A DNA stretch of 64,000 bases from Enhygromyxa salina (GTDB lineage Bacteria > Myxococcota_A > Polyangia > Nannocystales > Nannocystaceae), in assembly GCF_002994615.1 (NCBI RefSeq), contig NZ_PVNK01000242.1, forward strand, positions 47,399 to 111,398. The letters are read 5' to 3'. The notes under the pieces were generated by a model. It saw nothing but the letters and a program-made list of their open reading frames with translations, did not search any database and was not told the DNA's origin. Shown in pieces: positions 17,225-25,986 of this stretch. Positions within the stretch are counted from its first letter, which is position 1. Each line of letters begins with the position of its first letter. Made by a program: the position numbers and the translations under genes.

Positions 17225-18061
17225 TCAGCGCCGCGGCCACCACAAGATGAGCTTCGAGGTCGAGCGCTGATAGTCGGCGTAGCTCGGGTACTTGCGCAGC
17301 GACAGCGCCTCGGTGAAGGCCGTCGAGCCCTGGAACAGCGCGACCAGGATCACCGGGCCAGCGAAGATCACCGCCCAGTCCCGGGCGCCCGCGGCGAGGG
17401 CGAAGAGCGCGACAACCCACCACATCCCCTGCTCGGCGAAGAAGTTCGGGTGGCGCGAGTAGCGAAACAGGCCGCTCGTGAGGAAGGGCTGCGCGGGCTC
17501 GCCACGCTCGAGGGCGGCGCGCTTGTCGGTCTGGAAGCGCCACTGCTGCTGGTCGGCGACGGTCTCGACGCCGAGCAAGACCACGAACGCGAACGCGAGC
17601 GCGGCGTCGATCCAGCCCAGCGGCGTCGTCTGCCTCGCGGCCGCCCAGGCCGGCAAGCTCAGCAGCAACAACAGCGCGTTTTGGAACCCGGCGATGAACA
17701 CGAAATTGAACACCTGGAAGGCCGTCGGGCTCATGGCCTCGCGCAGGGCCGCCCAGCGGTAGTCCTCACCTCCGGGCGCGTAGCCGCCCTTGCGCGCGTA
17801 GTTGAAGGTCAGCCGCGCGCCCCAGGCCAGGACCAGCGCGGCGATCAGCACGAGCCGCGGCGTCCACCCGCTCGCCCACGCGAAGTAGCCGACGTAGGCG
17901 ACCGGCGCGATCGACCAGACCCGGTCGACCCACGAATACTCGCGGGTCACGACCGAGAGCAGCCAGCAGCTCGCGGCCACGGCGGCGCAAGCGAGCATCG
18001 CGTTCGAGAGGATCGGATCCAGCACGGGCGCAGCATGCCGCAGGCCCGGGCGCGGTGTCAC
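17225..18061 (-). CDS. DUF1295 / steroid 5-alpha-reductase-like membrane protein
   Basis: A 278-residue integral membrane protein with several hydrophobic helices. The C-terminal motif LFRYSRHPNFFAEQGMWW followed by SLRKYPSYADYQRSTS is typical of the DUF1295 branch of the isoprenylcysteine methyltransferase / 5-alpha-reductase fold. The substrate is unknown. It starts 10 bases after the M20 peptidase stop on the same strand, so the two are probably co-transcribed. The GTG at 18061 is uncertain; GTG 18025 or ATG 17998 would still keep the whole membrane domain. Confidence 0.75.
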   Translation of the reverse strand: MTPRPGLRHAAPVLDPILSNAMLACAAVAASCWLLSVVTREYSWVDRVWSIAPVAYVGYFAWASGWTPRLVLIAALVLAWGARLTFNYARKGGYAPGGEDYRWAALREAMSPTAFQVFNFVFIAGFQNALLLLLSLPAWAAARQTTPLGWIDAALAFAFVVLLGVETVADQQQWRFQTDKRAALERGEPAQPFLTSGLFRYSRHPNFFAEQGMWWVVALFALAAGARDWAVIFAGPVILVALFQGSTAFTEALSLRKYPSYADYQRSTSKLILWWPRR

Positions 18062-18071
18062 CCCTCGCGGG

Positions 18072-19577
18072 TCAGCCGGGGTTCACGGGCGCCTGCATCA
18101 CGCGACCGTAGAACTGGATCATCCCGGCGAAGTCCTCGAGCGAGAGCCGCTCGTCGACGCCGTGGTAGCGCGCGACGTCGTCCTTGGTGATGAAGAAGGC
18201 CGAGAGTCGGTAGATCTGCGCGGCCACGTCCTCGTAGTGACGGGCGTCGGTCGCGGCGACGAACAGGCCGGGCGCGACGACGACCTCGCTGTGGACCTCT
18301 CGCAGCGCCCGGGCGACCGTCGAGAAGGCCGGGGCGTCGGCGTCGGAGATCCGCGGGACCTCGTTGCCGACGACCAGCGAGACCTCGACGCGAGGATCGT
18401 CGACGGCCGCCTTCACGTGGGCGAGGACCTCGTCGACGGTGTCGCCCGCGTTGATCCGGTGGTTGACGAGCGCGCGGGCGGTGCTCGGCAGCACGTTGGC
18501 CTTGACCCCGCCCTCGATGACCGTGACCGCGGTCGTGGTCCGGACCCCTCCCGCGGTGCTCGGGCTCGCGAGCAGGGCCCGCTTCACGATCGGCCGCAGC
18601 AACCACAAGTTGGTGTGCACGAGCTTCATCGGCCAGCCGAGCTCGGGTCCGATCGCCTCGAGGGTCTGACGAAAGGGACCGCCGAGCGAGGCCGGCATCT
18701 GCGAGGCCTCGACCCGCGCGACGGCGGCCGCGAGGATCCCGATCGCGGTCTCGTTCGGCGGCGACGACGAGTGCCCGCCCTCGGTCTCGACCCGCAGCTC
18801 GATCGTCGCCGAGCCCTTCTCGCCGAGCGCGAGCAGGGCCACGGGCCGCTCGATGCCCGGGATGATCCCGACGGTGATCCCGGCGCCCTCGTCGAGCAAG
18901 AACTCGGCCTCGACACCGCGCTCGTGCAGGCGAGCCGCGATCGCTACGGCGCCGTGGCCGAGCAACTCCTCGTCGTGGCCGAAGCACAGGTAGACGGTTC
19001 GCGGCGGCACGATCCCGGCCTCGAGCATGGCCTCGGCGGCCTCGAGCATCGCGAACAGCGACCCCTTGTCGTCCATCGTCCCGCGGCCCCAGAGGTAGCC
19101 CTCGGCCTCCTCGGCGGCGAAGGGCGGGTGCGACCAGGCCTCGGGATCCACGACCGGGACCACGTCCATGTGGGCGGTGAGGATGATCGGAGCGGCTTCG
19201 GGGTCGGCGCCCTGCCAGCGATACATGAGGCTGTAGTCGGCGACGCGCTCGCGCTCGAGCTCGGCGTGGACGCGGGGGAAGGCGCGCTCGAGCAGGGCGT
19301 GGAGGTCTTCGAAGGCTTCACCGTCGAACGCGGCGGAGTCTTGGGTTGAGATTGTGCGTAGCTTGATCGCCTCGCGCAGGTGCTCGACGGCCTGAGCCTC
19401 GTCGATCGCAAGGGGTTCGAAGGTGCCGGGCTCGACCTGGTGAGACTCGCTCGACAGGGTGTTGATGAGCAAGATGGCGATCAGCAGGGCGAACGAGGCG
19501 AGCAACCCGAACAAGGCCCGGCGCGCGCGGGCTCGCCATGTACGGAGGGCGGGATCTGGTTGGCTGGCGCTCGGCAT
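18072..19577 (-). CDS. M20 family metallopeptidase (carboxypeptidase S / PM20D1-like)
   Basis: The 501-residue protein has an N-terminal membrane anchor (about residues 20-42) and then an M20 catalytic core. Metal-site motifs are visible in order: LTAHMDVVPVVDP, WGRGTMDDKGS and FGHDEELLGHGA. A dimerisation domain follows (TEGGHSSSPPNETAIG). The family hydrolyses or forms N-acyl amino acids and dipeptides; the membrane anchor points to extracytoplasmic action. A half fold-back element lies 16 bases upstream of its start. Confidence 0.85.
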   Translation of the reverse strand: MPSASQPDPALRTWRARARRALFGLLASFALLIAILLINTLSSESHQVEPGTFEPLAIDEAQAVEHLREAIKLRTISTQDSAAFDGEAFEDLHALLERAFPRVHAELERERVADYSLMYRWQGADPEAAPIILTAHMDVVPVVDPEAWSHPPFAAEEAEGYLWGRGTMDDKGSLFAMLEAAEAMLEAGIVPPRTVYLCFGHDEELLGHGAVAIAARLHERGVEAEFLLDEGAGITVGIIPGIERPVALLALGEKGSATIELRVETEGGHSSSPPNETAIGILAAAVARVEASQMPASLGGPFRQTLEAIGPELGWPMKLVHTNLWLLRPIVKRALLASPSTAGGVRTTTAVTVIEGGVKANVLPSTARALVNHRINAGDTVDEVLAHVKAAVDDPRVEVSLVVGNEVPRISDADAPAFSTVARALREVHSEVVVAPGLFVAATDARHYEDVAAQIYRLSAFFITKDDVARYHGVDERLSLEDFAGMIQFYGRVMQAPVNPG

Positions 19578-19592
19578 CGGGGTCGGGCGAGC

Positions 19593-19677
19593 CTAGCAGC
19601 CCGTAGTGCAATGCCTCGCGCCGCCTCGCTTGGCCTTTTCGCCGAGGGCTTTGTCGCCAAAACTTGCAGTACGCCCG
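19593..19677. mobile_element. Half copy of the fold-back (MITE-like) element
   Basis: This 85-base stretch matches the left half of the 166-bp element at 51378 (CTAGCAGCCCG, then the GCAATGCCTCGCGCCGCCTC portion) and stops at the palindrome centre. It lies just upstream of the M20 peptidase start, so it may carry or disturb that promoter. Confidence 0.65.
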
Positions 19678-19688
19678 CTAAATCAAGC

Positions 19689-19720
19689 GCGCCCCCGTGA
19701 GCCGTAGCTCACGGGGGCGC
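19689..19720. terminator. 14-bp perfect hairpin, likely terminator
   Basis: GCGCCCCCGTGAGC, the loop CGTA, then the exact complement form a very stable stem-loop. It lies 33 bases beyond the stop of the leftward lipoprotein gene. On the minus strand it is followed by a weakly T-rich GCGCTTGATTTA. I infer a terminator for that gene. Confidence 0.5.
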
Positions 19721-19752
19721 GAAAGGGCCAAAGAGCCCCTCAACTCATGCGC

Positions 19753-20445
19753 CTACCCGGAGACGCAGGTGTCGACGCCCTCGGCGGTGCAGTTGCTGTC
19801 CTGATCGCAGTAGCACGCCCCGCTGTCGACATCGCAGATGCCGTAGCCCCCGCAGTCAGCGTCGCTCTCACACCCGGGCGCGTCCTCGACGGCACAGTAC
19901 ATGGTCCCGTCGTCGGCCTCGCCGGAGCAGGTGGCCCCGGGCTGCAGCATGCAGTCTGCGTCGGTGGCGCAGGGCTCGAAGCAAGTCGGCTGGTCGGCGA
20001 TCGGGTGGCACTCCTGGCCGGGCAGCAGCCCGCCCAAGGTGCAGTCATCGTCGCTCGCGCAGCCGCCGAACTCACACACCCCCTGGTCACCGCAGAACCA
20101 GTTGTCGGGGTAGCTGTCGCCAGGACAGTCGAGCGAGCCCATCGGACAGCAGTCCGCGTCGGCCTCGCAGCCCATCGCGCAGTAGCCCGAGTCGCCGTCG
20201 CCCGTGTCGCCGTCGCCCGTGTCGCCGTCGCCGGTGTCGCCGTCGCCCGTGTCGCCGTCGCCCGTGTCGCCGTCGCCCGGGTCCCCGTCGCCGTCTCCAG
20301 TGTCGCCGTCGCCCGGGTCCCCGTCGCCGTCGCCGGTCTCGGTCAGGCTCTCACCGGCTTCTTCGACGCTCCCGTCGTCGCCGCAACCGGACAGCGCGAA
20401 GGGAAGGGACAGGGACAGGATGAATAGAGAGGTAAGTTTTTGCAT
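19753..20445 (-). CDS. Gly-Asp-linker lipoprotein, Cys-rich
   Basis: The 230-residue protein has a lipoprotein signal (MQKLTSLFILSLSLPFALSG, then Cys). A linker of repeated GDGDTGDGD units follows (about residues 36-85), then a Cys-rich domain with repeated CxxDADC-type motifs (GCEADADCC, GCASDDDCT, PCATDADCM). This is a surface-lipoprotein plan common in Nannocystaceae; the ligand is unknown. ATG 20445 was chosen because it begins the signal peptide; the frame is open further upstream. Confidence 0.75.
   Translation of the reverse strand: MQKLTSLFILSLSLPFALSGCGDDGSVEEAGESLTETGDGDGDPGDGDTGDGDGDPGDGDTGDGDTGDGDTGDGDTGDGDTGDGDSGYCAMGCEADADCCPMGSLDCPGDSYPDNWFCGDQGVCEFGGCASDDDCTLGGLLPGQECHPIADQPTCFEPCATDADCMLQPGATCSGEADDGTMYCAVEDAPGCESDADCGGYGICDVDSGACYCDQDSNCTAEGVDTCVSG
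20191..20336. repeat. Tandem Gly-Asp codon repeat (9-nt period)
   Basis: Degenerate tandem copies of a 9-base unit (GTCGCCGTC and relatives) encode the Gly-Asp-Thr linker of the lipoprotein on the minus strand. Such tracts are prone to length change. The same unit recurs at 50964-51101 and, shortened, at 55881-55960. Confidence 0.8.
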
Positions 20446-20629
20446 GTTGTGGTTGCCTTTCGTCGCGTGCCCGTCTTCGGGGCCGCACCTACAAGCTACG
20501 CAGCGACGCCCGATCAAGCGAACCGCAGGGCGCCAACAAAATCAACAAACGAGCTCAAAAAGACCGCCAGAGGTCGATCTGAGGCCGTTTAGCCGGCGCA
20601 CACGTGCCCCCCCCAGACCCGACTTACAT

Positions 20630-20674
20630 CGAAATGGGGGAGCCCATCACCCGCTCTTCCCCCGAAATGGGGGA
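20630..20674. promoter_or_regulatory. Pair of 12-bp direct repeats upstream of the lipoprotein gene
   Basis: CGAAATGGGGGA occurs at 20630-20641 and again at 20663-20674, 33 bases apart (about three helical turns). The intervening sequence can also pair GGGGGA with TCCCCC. It lies in the 233-base gap between the response-regulator stop and the leftward lipoprotein start. It may be a regulator-binding site for the lipoprotein gene or the terminator of the upstream operon. Confidence 0.3.
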
Positions 20675-20678
20675 CAAC

Positions 20679-21389
20679 TCAACCATCGAGCTCGGCGACG
20701 CAGACCTGCCAAAGCTGCTTGGCCGAGGCGAGGTTCAGCTTGGCGAGGATCGCCTTGACGTGGCTGCGCACCGTCTCCGCGGATAGCCCGTGCACCGCGG
20801 CGACGCTGTTGTAGTCGCGGCCAAGGAGCAAATCCGGGACCAGGCGGGCCTCAGCCGGGGTTAGCTGGCCCTGGGCGACCACCATCCTCGCCATGCGATC
20901 CAAGAAGCCAGGGGCGGAACCGCGCTGCTCGTCGCCCGAGGAGTCCGTCGCCATCAGGACCTTGAGCCACGAGTCGTGGCGCTCGCCGACGGTCTCGGGG
21001 TTGAGCCAGCGCCGCATCTCGGCGCTGCGCTTCTTGGCCGACTCGACCGCGGCCTCGAAGCCCTCGGTCGAGAAGGGCTTACGGAGCAGGCGATGGACGC
21101 CGAGGCTCAGGGCCAGCGGCGCGGCGGCCTCGAGCTCGTCGCCTCCGGCCAGCACCATCGCGCACGGCAGCGGCGGGACTCGCAGCTGGCCGAGCAGCGC
21201 GAGCCCCTGACCGTCTCTGAGCTGCGCGTCGACCACGGCAGCGGAAAAATCGCGGGTCGGATCGCGCAGGAGCTGGCGCGCGGCGGCCAGCGTGGCGACC
21301 TCGACGGGGATGAGCTCGAGCCGCGGGCACAAGCGCGCGATCATGCGCCGCTCGGGCGGCGCGTCGATGACCAGGAGTATTCGTGTCAT
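20679..21389 (-). CDS. Response regulator with degenerate receiver and LuxR-type HTH
   Basis: The 236-residue protein starts MTRILLVIDAPPERRMIARL, where a normal receiver has an acidic Asp pair. A possible acceptor lies in FSAAVVDAQLRDGQG, and RLLRKPFSTEGF resembles the conserved Lys-Pro end of a receiver. The C terminus has a LuxR helix-turn-helix (LTPAEARLVPDLLLGRDYNS, then GLSAETVRSHVKAILAKLNL). It is probably a transcription regulator. The ATG overlaps the upstream lipoprotein stop (ATGA), making it the last gene of a four-gene signalling operon. Confidence 0.8.
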   Translation of the reverse strand: MTRILLVIDAPPERRMIARLCPRLELIPVEVATLAAARQLLRDPTRDFSAAVVDAQLRDGQGLALLGQLRVPPLPCAMVLAGGDELEAAAPLALSLGVHRLLRKPFSTEGFEAAVESAKKRSAEMRRWLNPETVGERHDSWLKVLMATDSSGDEQRGSAPGFLDRMARMVVAQGQLTPAEARLVPDLLLGRDYNSVAAVHGLSAETVRSHVKAILAKLNLASAKQLWQVCVAELDG

Positions 21390-21910
21390 AGGCCGCACTT
21401 GTTGGTGACGAGGTTGCAGTTGGTGTTGCAGCACTCCCCCGGCTCGCAGACCTGGCCATCCATGAGGCAGCACTGCGAGGTGTCGACCACGCACTGACCG
21501 ACCACGCACACGAGGGTCCCGCTCGGCAGCCCGAAGGGGTCGGCGCAGCTCAGCTCACCGAAGTCCATGCCGTCGCAGTCTTCACCGGGCTCCTTGACGC
21601 CGTTGCCACACTCGGGGGTGAGCCCAGTCTCGGTCGCAACGGTCTCGCCGCCAGACTCGGCGTGAGTCTCGGTCGCGCCGTCGCCCGGATCGGATCCGGA
21701 TCCTGCGGGTCGGCAGTCCGCGGTGATCTCGGCCACAGCCTCGACGCAGCCGTCGTGCTCGGGCTCGCACAAGCTGCAGTAGGGCCGCGCGGAATCGCGC
21801 TCGACGCAGGTCGCGTCGCCGTCGCGGCGGCCGCAGTGATCCTCGTTGGGGATCCGACAGGCAAGCTGCGAGACCGCCAACGCGAGCAAGATCAATCCGG
21901 CGCGCCTCAT
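21386..21910 (-). CDS. Cys-rich lipoprotein
   Basis: A 174-residue product with signal MRRAGLILLALAVSQLAC (lipobox QLAC). Cys-rich motifs typical of myxobacterial surface proteins follow, including LTPECGNGVKEPGEDCDGMD (the CGNGxxExGExCDxG repeat) and clustered Cys pairs at the C terminus. It is likely exported and disulphide-bonded. It overlaps the genes on both sides (one base upstream, ATGA downstream), so it is translated as part of the kinase/response-regulator operon. Confidence 0.7.
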   Translation of the reverse strand: MRRAGLILLALAVSQLACRIPNEDHCGRRDGDATCVERDSARPYCSLCEPEHDGCVEAVAEITADCRPAGSGSDPGDGATETHAESGGETVATETGLTPECGNGVKEPGEDCDGMDFGELSCADPFGLPSGTLVCVVGQCVVDTSQCCLMDGQVCEPGECCNTNCNLVTNKCGL

Positions 21911-22746
21911 CAACGAAAGCTCCAACTCACGACCCCGCCGACGTGGCCGGGCGCGCCGTAGGGCGCCACCGACCACTGGGCCTGACGCCGCTTGCGGACC
22001 GCGACCGCGGTCAGGACCGCGCCCGTGACCGCGAGCGCGGCTGCCCCGGCGAGCAGCGTGTAGCCGACGGGGCGCGTGGTGATCAGAAATAGGGGGTCGT
22101 CTTGGTCGACCTTCGGCTCGGGAACGATGAGCGCGACCGCCGTAGCGAGGGAGCCCGCCCCGAGCGCGAGCAGGGTGACCCCGCCAGCGAGCAGCCCAAG
22201 GTGACCGCGCGGAGCTGGGGTGAGCTCGGTCGGCGGGTCCACGGGCTCGAGTGGCCTGGGATCTTCGCCCAGGCTCTCGATCGGGTCTCGCTCATCCGAG
22301 CTGTCCGCGTGCGCGCGCAGGGCCGCGATGACCGGCTCGAGCTCGGTCTCGACCCGGGCGACGAGCTCGGTCTCGGTGCACAGCGAGCACGCGATCTCGG
22401 CGGGCTCGTCGAGGGCCGAGCCGTCGGCGGCGCGCAGCTCGAAGATCACCACGTACCCAGGCTCGTCACCTTCGACCTCGCGGACAGCGATCTCGAGCGT
22501 CGCGTCGTAGCGATCACCGGGCAAGACCTTGGCGTGGCGCAGCACGATGTTGGCGCGCTCGTCGATCCGACGGTGGAGCACCTCGCCGCCGGCCCCCGCT
22601 TGGCTGGTGTCGATCTCGAGCCGGGCCTCGACGGGCTCCGGCTCGGGTGTCGGAGCCGCGACGGCCGCCCCGGCCCCGATCTGGATCGCCGCTGCGACCG
22701 CAAACGCGATCAGCCGGCGAGGCGCTTGCTGCACAGGGTGACCCAC
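21910..22746 (-). CDS. Exported protein with two C-terminal membrane helices (kinase-linked)
   Basis: The ~278-residue protein has an N-terminal signal sequence (RRLIAFAVAAAIQIGAGAAV), a middle domain of about 120 residues containing the pair CSLC, an acidic-Pro linker and two hydrophobic helices (LGLLAGGVTLLALGAGSLAT and YTLLAGAAALAVTGAVLTAV). It ends VVSWSFR. The same plan is seen at 35367 and 57420, each near a Ser/Thr kinase. GTG 22746 or GTG 22734 starts inside the kinase gene end, so the two are coupled. The function is unknown. Confidence 0.6.
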   Translation of the reverse strand: MGHPVQQAPRRLIAFAVAAAIQIGAGAAVAAPTPEPEPVEARLEIDTSQAGAGGEVLHRRIDERANIVLRHAKVLPGDRYDATLEIAVREVEGDEPGYVVIFELRAADGSALDEPAEIACSLCTETELVARVETELEPVIAALRAHADSSDERDPIESLGEDPRPLEPVDPPTELTPAPRGHLGLLAGGVTLLALGAGSLATAVALIVPEPKVDQDDPLFLITTRPVGYTLLAGAAALAVTGAVLTAVAVRKRRQAQWSVAPYGAPGHVGGVVSWSFR

Positions 22747-24296
22747 TTCTTCACCTCAGTGTCGTTGACGTGCTTCCCTGCGCGCAAGCAGTCGTCAAAG
22801 CGACCCAACTCCATGTAGGCCTGGGTCTCGAGCTTCTTGCGCTCACGCGCATGTGCCCAGCACTCTCGCTGCTGCGCCGCGTCGAGGACAGCGGGCCAGT
22901 CATGGGCCTGGCGGCTGTCGAGCCCGCGCTCGCGGACGGCCTTGCAGCGGGGCGTCTCGTGCTCTCGCGCCCGGGGCTTCGCGGGGCTGTCGGCCTCGGG
23001 TGCGTGGGTCGCGGGCGTGGCACCAGGCTCGATGCTCGGGGCCTGCGGCGGGGGCCGGTCCTCGCTCGGCGTCGGCTCGTCCGCGCTCGGCTCGTCCCTC
23101 CCCTGCTCGCCCGCGGCCGCCTCGTCCGCAGCCGGCTCTTCTGGGAGCCGCCGAGGGTCCGCCTCGGCCTCGACGAGCTCGGCGTTCCGGCCTCGCTGTC
23201 CAACCATGAGCAGCCCAATCGAGAGCGCAGCGCTCAGTGCGAGACCCGCTCCCAACCAAAGCAGGGGCTCGCTCGCCCACCCGCGCGTCTGGCCTGCGAC
23301 GCGTACGGCCGCCCCCTCGTCGGCCGAGATCCCGCGCATCTCGGCGTAGGAGCGCGTGAGCCGAGACGGCCGCGGCGGGGGCGTGCTCGGGTCGGCCACG
23401 AGCGTGGTCGTGGGCGCTGGCGCGGACTCGAGCGCAGCGAGGATCGGCTCGAGCCGGTCGAGGAACAGCTCGCACGAGGCCGGGCGCCGGCTCGGATCGA
23501 TCTCGAGGCAATCGGCGATCAGCTGGTCGAGCGCAGCCGGGACCTCCGGCCGAAATTCGACGATCCGCGGCGCGGGCAGGTGGCCCTTGAGGGCCATCAG
23601 CTTGAGCGGGTTCTCGTCGGCGATCGGCAGCCGCTTGGTCAGCAGCTCGAAGAGCATGACCCCGAGGGCGTAGATGTCGAAGCGCACCGTCGGCTCGGCG
23701 CCGTCGACCTGCTCCGGGGCCATGTACTCCGGGGTCCCGAGCGCCATCCCGGCGACGGTCGAGCGCTTGCGCGTGATCACGCCCGCGGCGATGCCAAAGT
23801 CGAGGACCTTGACGACCTCGCCCTCGGGCAGCACCTGGACCATCACGTTCTCGAGCTTGAGGTCGCGGTGGATCACCCCGCGCGCGTGGGCGGCCCGGAC
23901 ACCGAAGGCCGCGTCGCGGATCAGTCGGCAGGCGCGGGTCAGCGCGAGCGGATGCTCGGCCCACAGCAGCTTGTAGAGCGTCGGGCCCTCGATGAACTCC
24001 ATGACCGAGTAGAGCCGCTGGTCGGGCAGCTCGCCGACGTCGAACACCTGAATGATGTTGGGGTGCCCCGCCGCCGACGCAGCCCGCGCTTCGGCCTCGA
24101 AGCGGTCGCGGACCGACGCCTTGTTCGACCACGCCCGGGTCAGGACCTTGAGCGCCACGGGCCGGCCCACGCGCACGTGCTCGGCGGCATACACGATGCC
24201 CATCGCACCCCGCCCCACGACCTCTCCAACGCGGTAGCGATCCGCGATCAACCGGCCAGGGAGTAAGCGCTCGGAGTCGGGCACCGGGGTCGACAA
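22710..24296 (-). CDS. Hanks-type Ser/Thr protein kinase, membrane-anchored
   Basis: The kinase domain begins at IADRYRVGEVVGRGAMGIVY (P-loop), with the lysine in PVALKVLTRAW, the catalytic loop GVIHRDLKLENVMV, then VLDFGIAAG and GTPEYMAPEQVDG. One membrane helix (LLWLGAGLALSAALSIGLLM) and a Pro/Glu/Ala-rich region follow, then a C-terminal helical domain (about 80 residues) ending WVTLCSKRLAG. The start is uncertain: no ATG precedes the domain closely, and I took TTG 24296; GTG 24284 or the upstream 24479 are alternatives. It heads a four-gene overlapping operon and is divergent from murJ. Confidence 0.8.
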   Translation of the reverse strand: MSTPVPDSERLLPGRLIADRYRVGEVVGRGAMGIVYAAEHVRVGRPVALKVLTRAWSNKASVRDRFEAEARAASAAGHPNIIQVFDVGELPDQRLYSVMEFIEGPTLYKLLWAEHPLALTRACRLIRDAAFGVRAAHARGVIHRDLKLENVMVQVLPEGEVVKVLDFGIAAGVITRKRSTVAGMALGTPEYMAPEQVDGAEPTVRFDIYALGVMLFELLTKRLPIADENPLKLMALKGHLPAPRIVEFRPEVPAALDQLIADCLEIDPSRRPASCELFLDRLEPILAALESAPAPTTTLVADPSTPPPRPSRLTRSYAEMRGISADEGAAVRVAGQTRGWASEPLLWLGAGLALSAALSIGLLMVGQRGRNAELVEAEADPRRLPEEPAADEAAAGEQGRDEPSADEPTPSEDRPPPQAPSIEPGATPATHAPEADSPAKPRAREHETPRCKAVRERGLDSRQAHDWPAVLDAAQQRECWAHARERKKLETQAYMELGRFDDCLRAGKHVNDTEVKKWVTLCSKRLAG

Positions 24297-24432
24297 CGAT
24301 AGCGCACCCGAATCGGCCCTCCTGCGCGGGCCAGCAAGGCCGGCCAGGTCCCCTCGCGCCAGGCCCGCGATCTGGAGAGGCGGACATCGCTTTTTTGGGC
24401 TCCGCGGGCCCTTCCCGCATGCTCCTGACCAC

Positions 24433-25986
24433 GTGTCCACGCGCGTCGGCATCGCCTCGCTGATCTGGGCGAGCACCATCTTGCTCTCCCGGGTCGTCGG
24501 CCTGGTCCGCGAGGCGGTGCTCGGCCGGACCCTCGGCGCCGGAGCCGAGGCCGACGTCTACCACGCAGCCTTCATCATCCCCGACTGGCTCAACTACCTC
24601 CTGGCCGGCGGCGCGCTGTCGATCGTGTTCATCCCGATCTTCGGCGCGTACCTGGCCCGCGACGAGGAGGAGCGCGGGTGGGAGGCCTTCAGCGTGATCG
24701 CCAATTTCCTCGTCGTGCTGATGCTGGTCGTGATGACCGGGCTGTGGGTTGCGATGCCCGCGATCGTCGACGTGGTGTTCCCGAAGTTCGACGCGAGCCA
24801 GCGCGCCGAGCTCGTCGCGCTGACCCGCATCGTGCTGCCCGCGCAGCTCTTTCACGTCCTCGGTGGCCTGCTGTCGGCGAGCTTGCAGGCCCGCGACCGC
24901 CACGCCCTGCCCGCGATCGCCCCGCTGCTCTACACGGGCAGCATCGTCGCGGGCGGGTTGATCGGCGGGCAGGAGGCGGGCGCCTACGGCTTCGCGTGGG
25001 GCGTGCTGGTCGGCAGCGTGCTCGGGCCCTTCGGCCTCCCGCTGCTCGGCTGCCTCCGCTCGGGCCTGCGCTGGATGCCGCGGCTGTCGTTGCGCCACGA
25101 GGATCTGCGCACCTACCTGTGGCGCTCGCTGCCGATCATGCTGGCCTTCTCGGTCGTCGCGGTCGACGAGTGGATCTTCAAGGTCCTGGCCCAGGGCATG
25201 GACGAGGGCTCGGTCGCGATCACCCAGTACGCCCGCAACCTGATGAAGGTCCCGATCGGCGTGTTCGGGCTCGCGATCGGCGCGGCGACCTTCCCAACGC
25301 TGACGCGCCTCGTCGCCAACGACGATCGCGCGGCCGCCCACGCGACGCTCAGCCAGGCCGTGCAGCGGATCTTGATCCTGGCCCTCGGCGCGCAGGTGGT
25401 CTTGACCTGCGCGGGGCCCGAGATCTCGCGCGTCATCTACGGCGGCCGGATCACCGACCTCCAGCACGAGACCCTGGGCCTGACCCTCGCGGTCATGTGC
25501 CTCGGGCTGTGGGCCTGGGCGATCCAGTCGATGCTCGCCCGGGGCTTCTACGCGATGGGCAAGACCTGGCTGCCGAGCCTGCTCGGGACCGGCGTCGTGC
25601 TCGGCTGCCTGCCGCTCTACATTGCCCTTGGCCGCGAGGCGGCGACGGTCGGGCTCGCGGCCGCGGGCGCGGTCGCGATCACGATCTACGTGGTCGTGCT
25701 CGCGATCTTGCTGCGTCGTGAATTTGCCGGGCGAAGCTCGGGCTACGGCGCGTTCGCGGCCCGGGCGATCCCAGCGCTCGCGCTCGGGATCCTCACCGGG
25801 CACCACGTCGGTCAGGCGCTCGACCTCGCCGCGCTGCTCGGGCTCGACGGGGTCCTCGCGGCCCTCGCTCAGGGCGCGCTGCAAGGCGGCGTCGGGGGCT
25901 GCGTGTATCTGATCGTGGCGGTGATCCTGCGCGTGCCCGGGCTCGCGGAGCTCGCGAAGATCGCGAAGCGACGGCGCAAGACCTGA
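24433..25986 (+). CDS. murJ: MurJ/MviN-family lipid II flippase
   Basis: A 517-residue polytopic membrane protein. Its N terminus, ASTILLSRVVGLVREAVLGR, is the family signature, followed by about 14 hydrophobic helices; the Arg/Asp in this first helix and the cavity helices fit the MOP exporter fold. MurJ flips the peptidoglycan precursor lipid II to the periplasm. A GTG start at 24433 fits the conserved N terminus; the nearby ATG at 24419 is out of frame. It is divergent from the kinase gene. Confidence 0.88.
   Translation: MSTRVGIASLIWASTILLSRVVGLVREAVLGRTLGAGAEADVYHAAFIIPDWLNYLLAGGALSIVFIPIFGAYLARDEEERGWEAFSVIANFLVVLMLVVMTGLWVAMPAIVDVVFPKFDASQRAELVALTRIVLPAQLFHVLGGLLSASLQARDRHALPAIAPLLYTGSIVAGGLIGGQEAGAYGFAWGVLVGSVLGPFGLPLLGCLRSGLRWMPRLSLRHEDLRTYLWRSLPIMLAFSVVAVDEWIFKVLAQGMDEGSVAITQYARNLMKVPIGVFGLAIGAATFPTLTRLVANDDRAAAHATLSQAVQRILILALGAQVVLTCAGPEISRVIYGGRITDLQHETLGLTLAVMCLGLWAWAIQSMLARGFYAMGKTWLPSLLGTGVVLGCLPLYIALGREAATVGLAAAGAVAITIYVVVLAILLRREFAGRSSGYGAFAARAIPALALGILTGHHVGQALDLAALLGLDGVLAALAQGALQGGVGGCVYLIVAVILRVPGLAELAKIAKRRRKT

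Noticed and set aside
17081..18190. 369-codon plus-strand frame opposite the DUF1295 gene
   Set aside because: Extreme Arg/Ala content and no domain; the minus strand encodes a coherent membrane protein.
22900..25884. 994-codon minus-strand open frame through the kinase and murJ
   Set aside because: It is Arg/Gly/Ala-rich with no domain and lies antisense to murJ and out of frame in the kinase; high-GC shadow frame.
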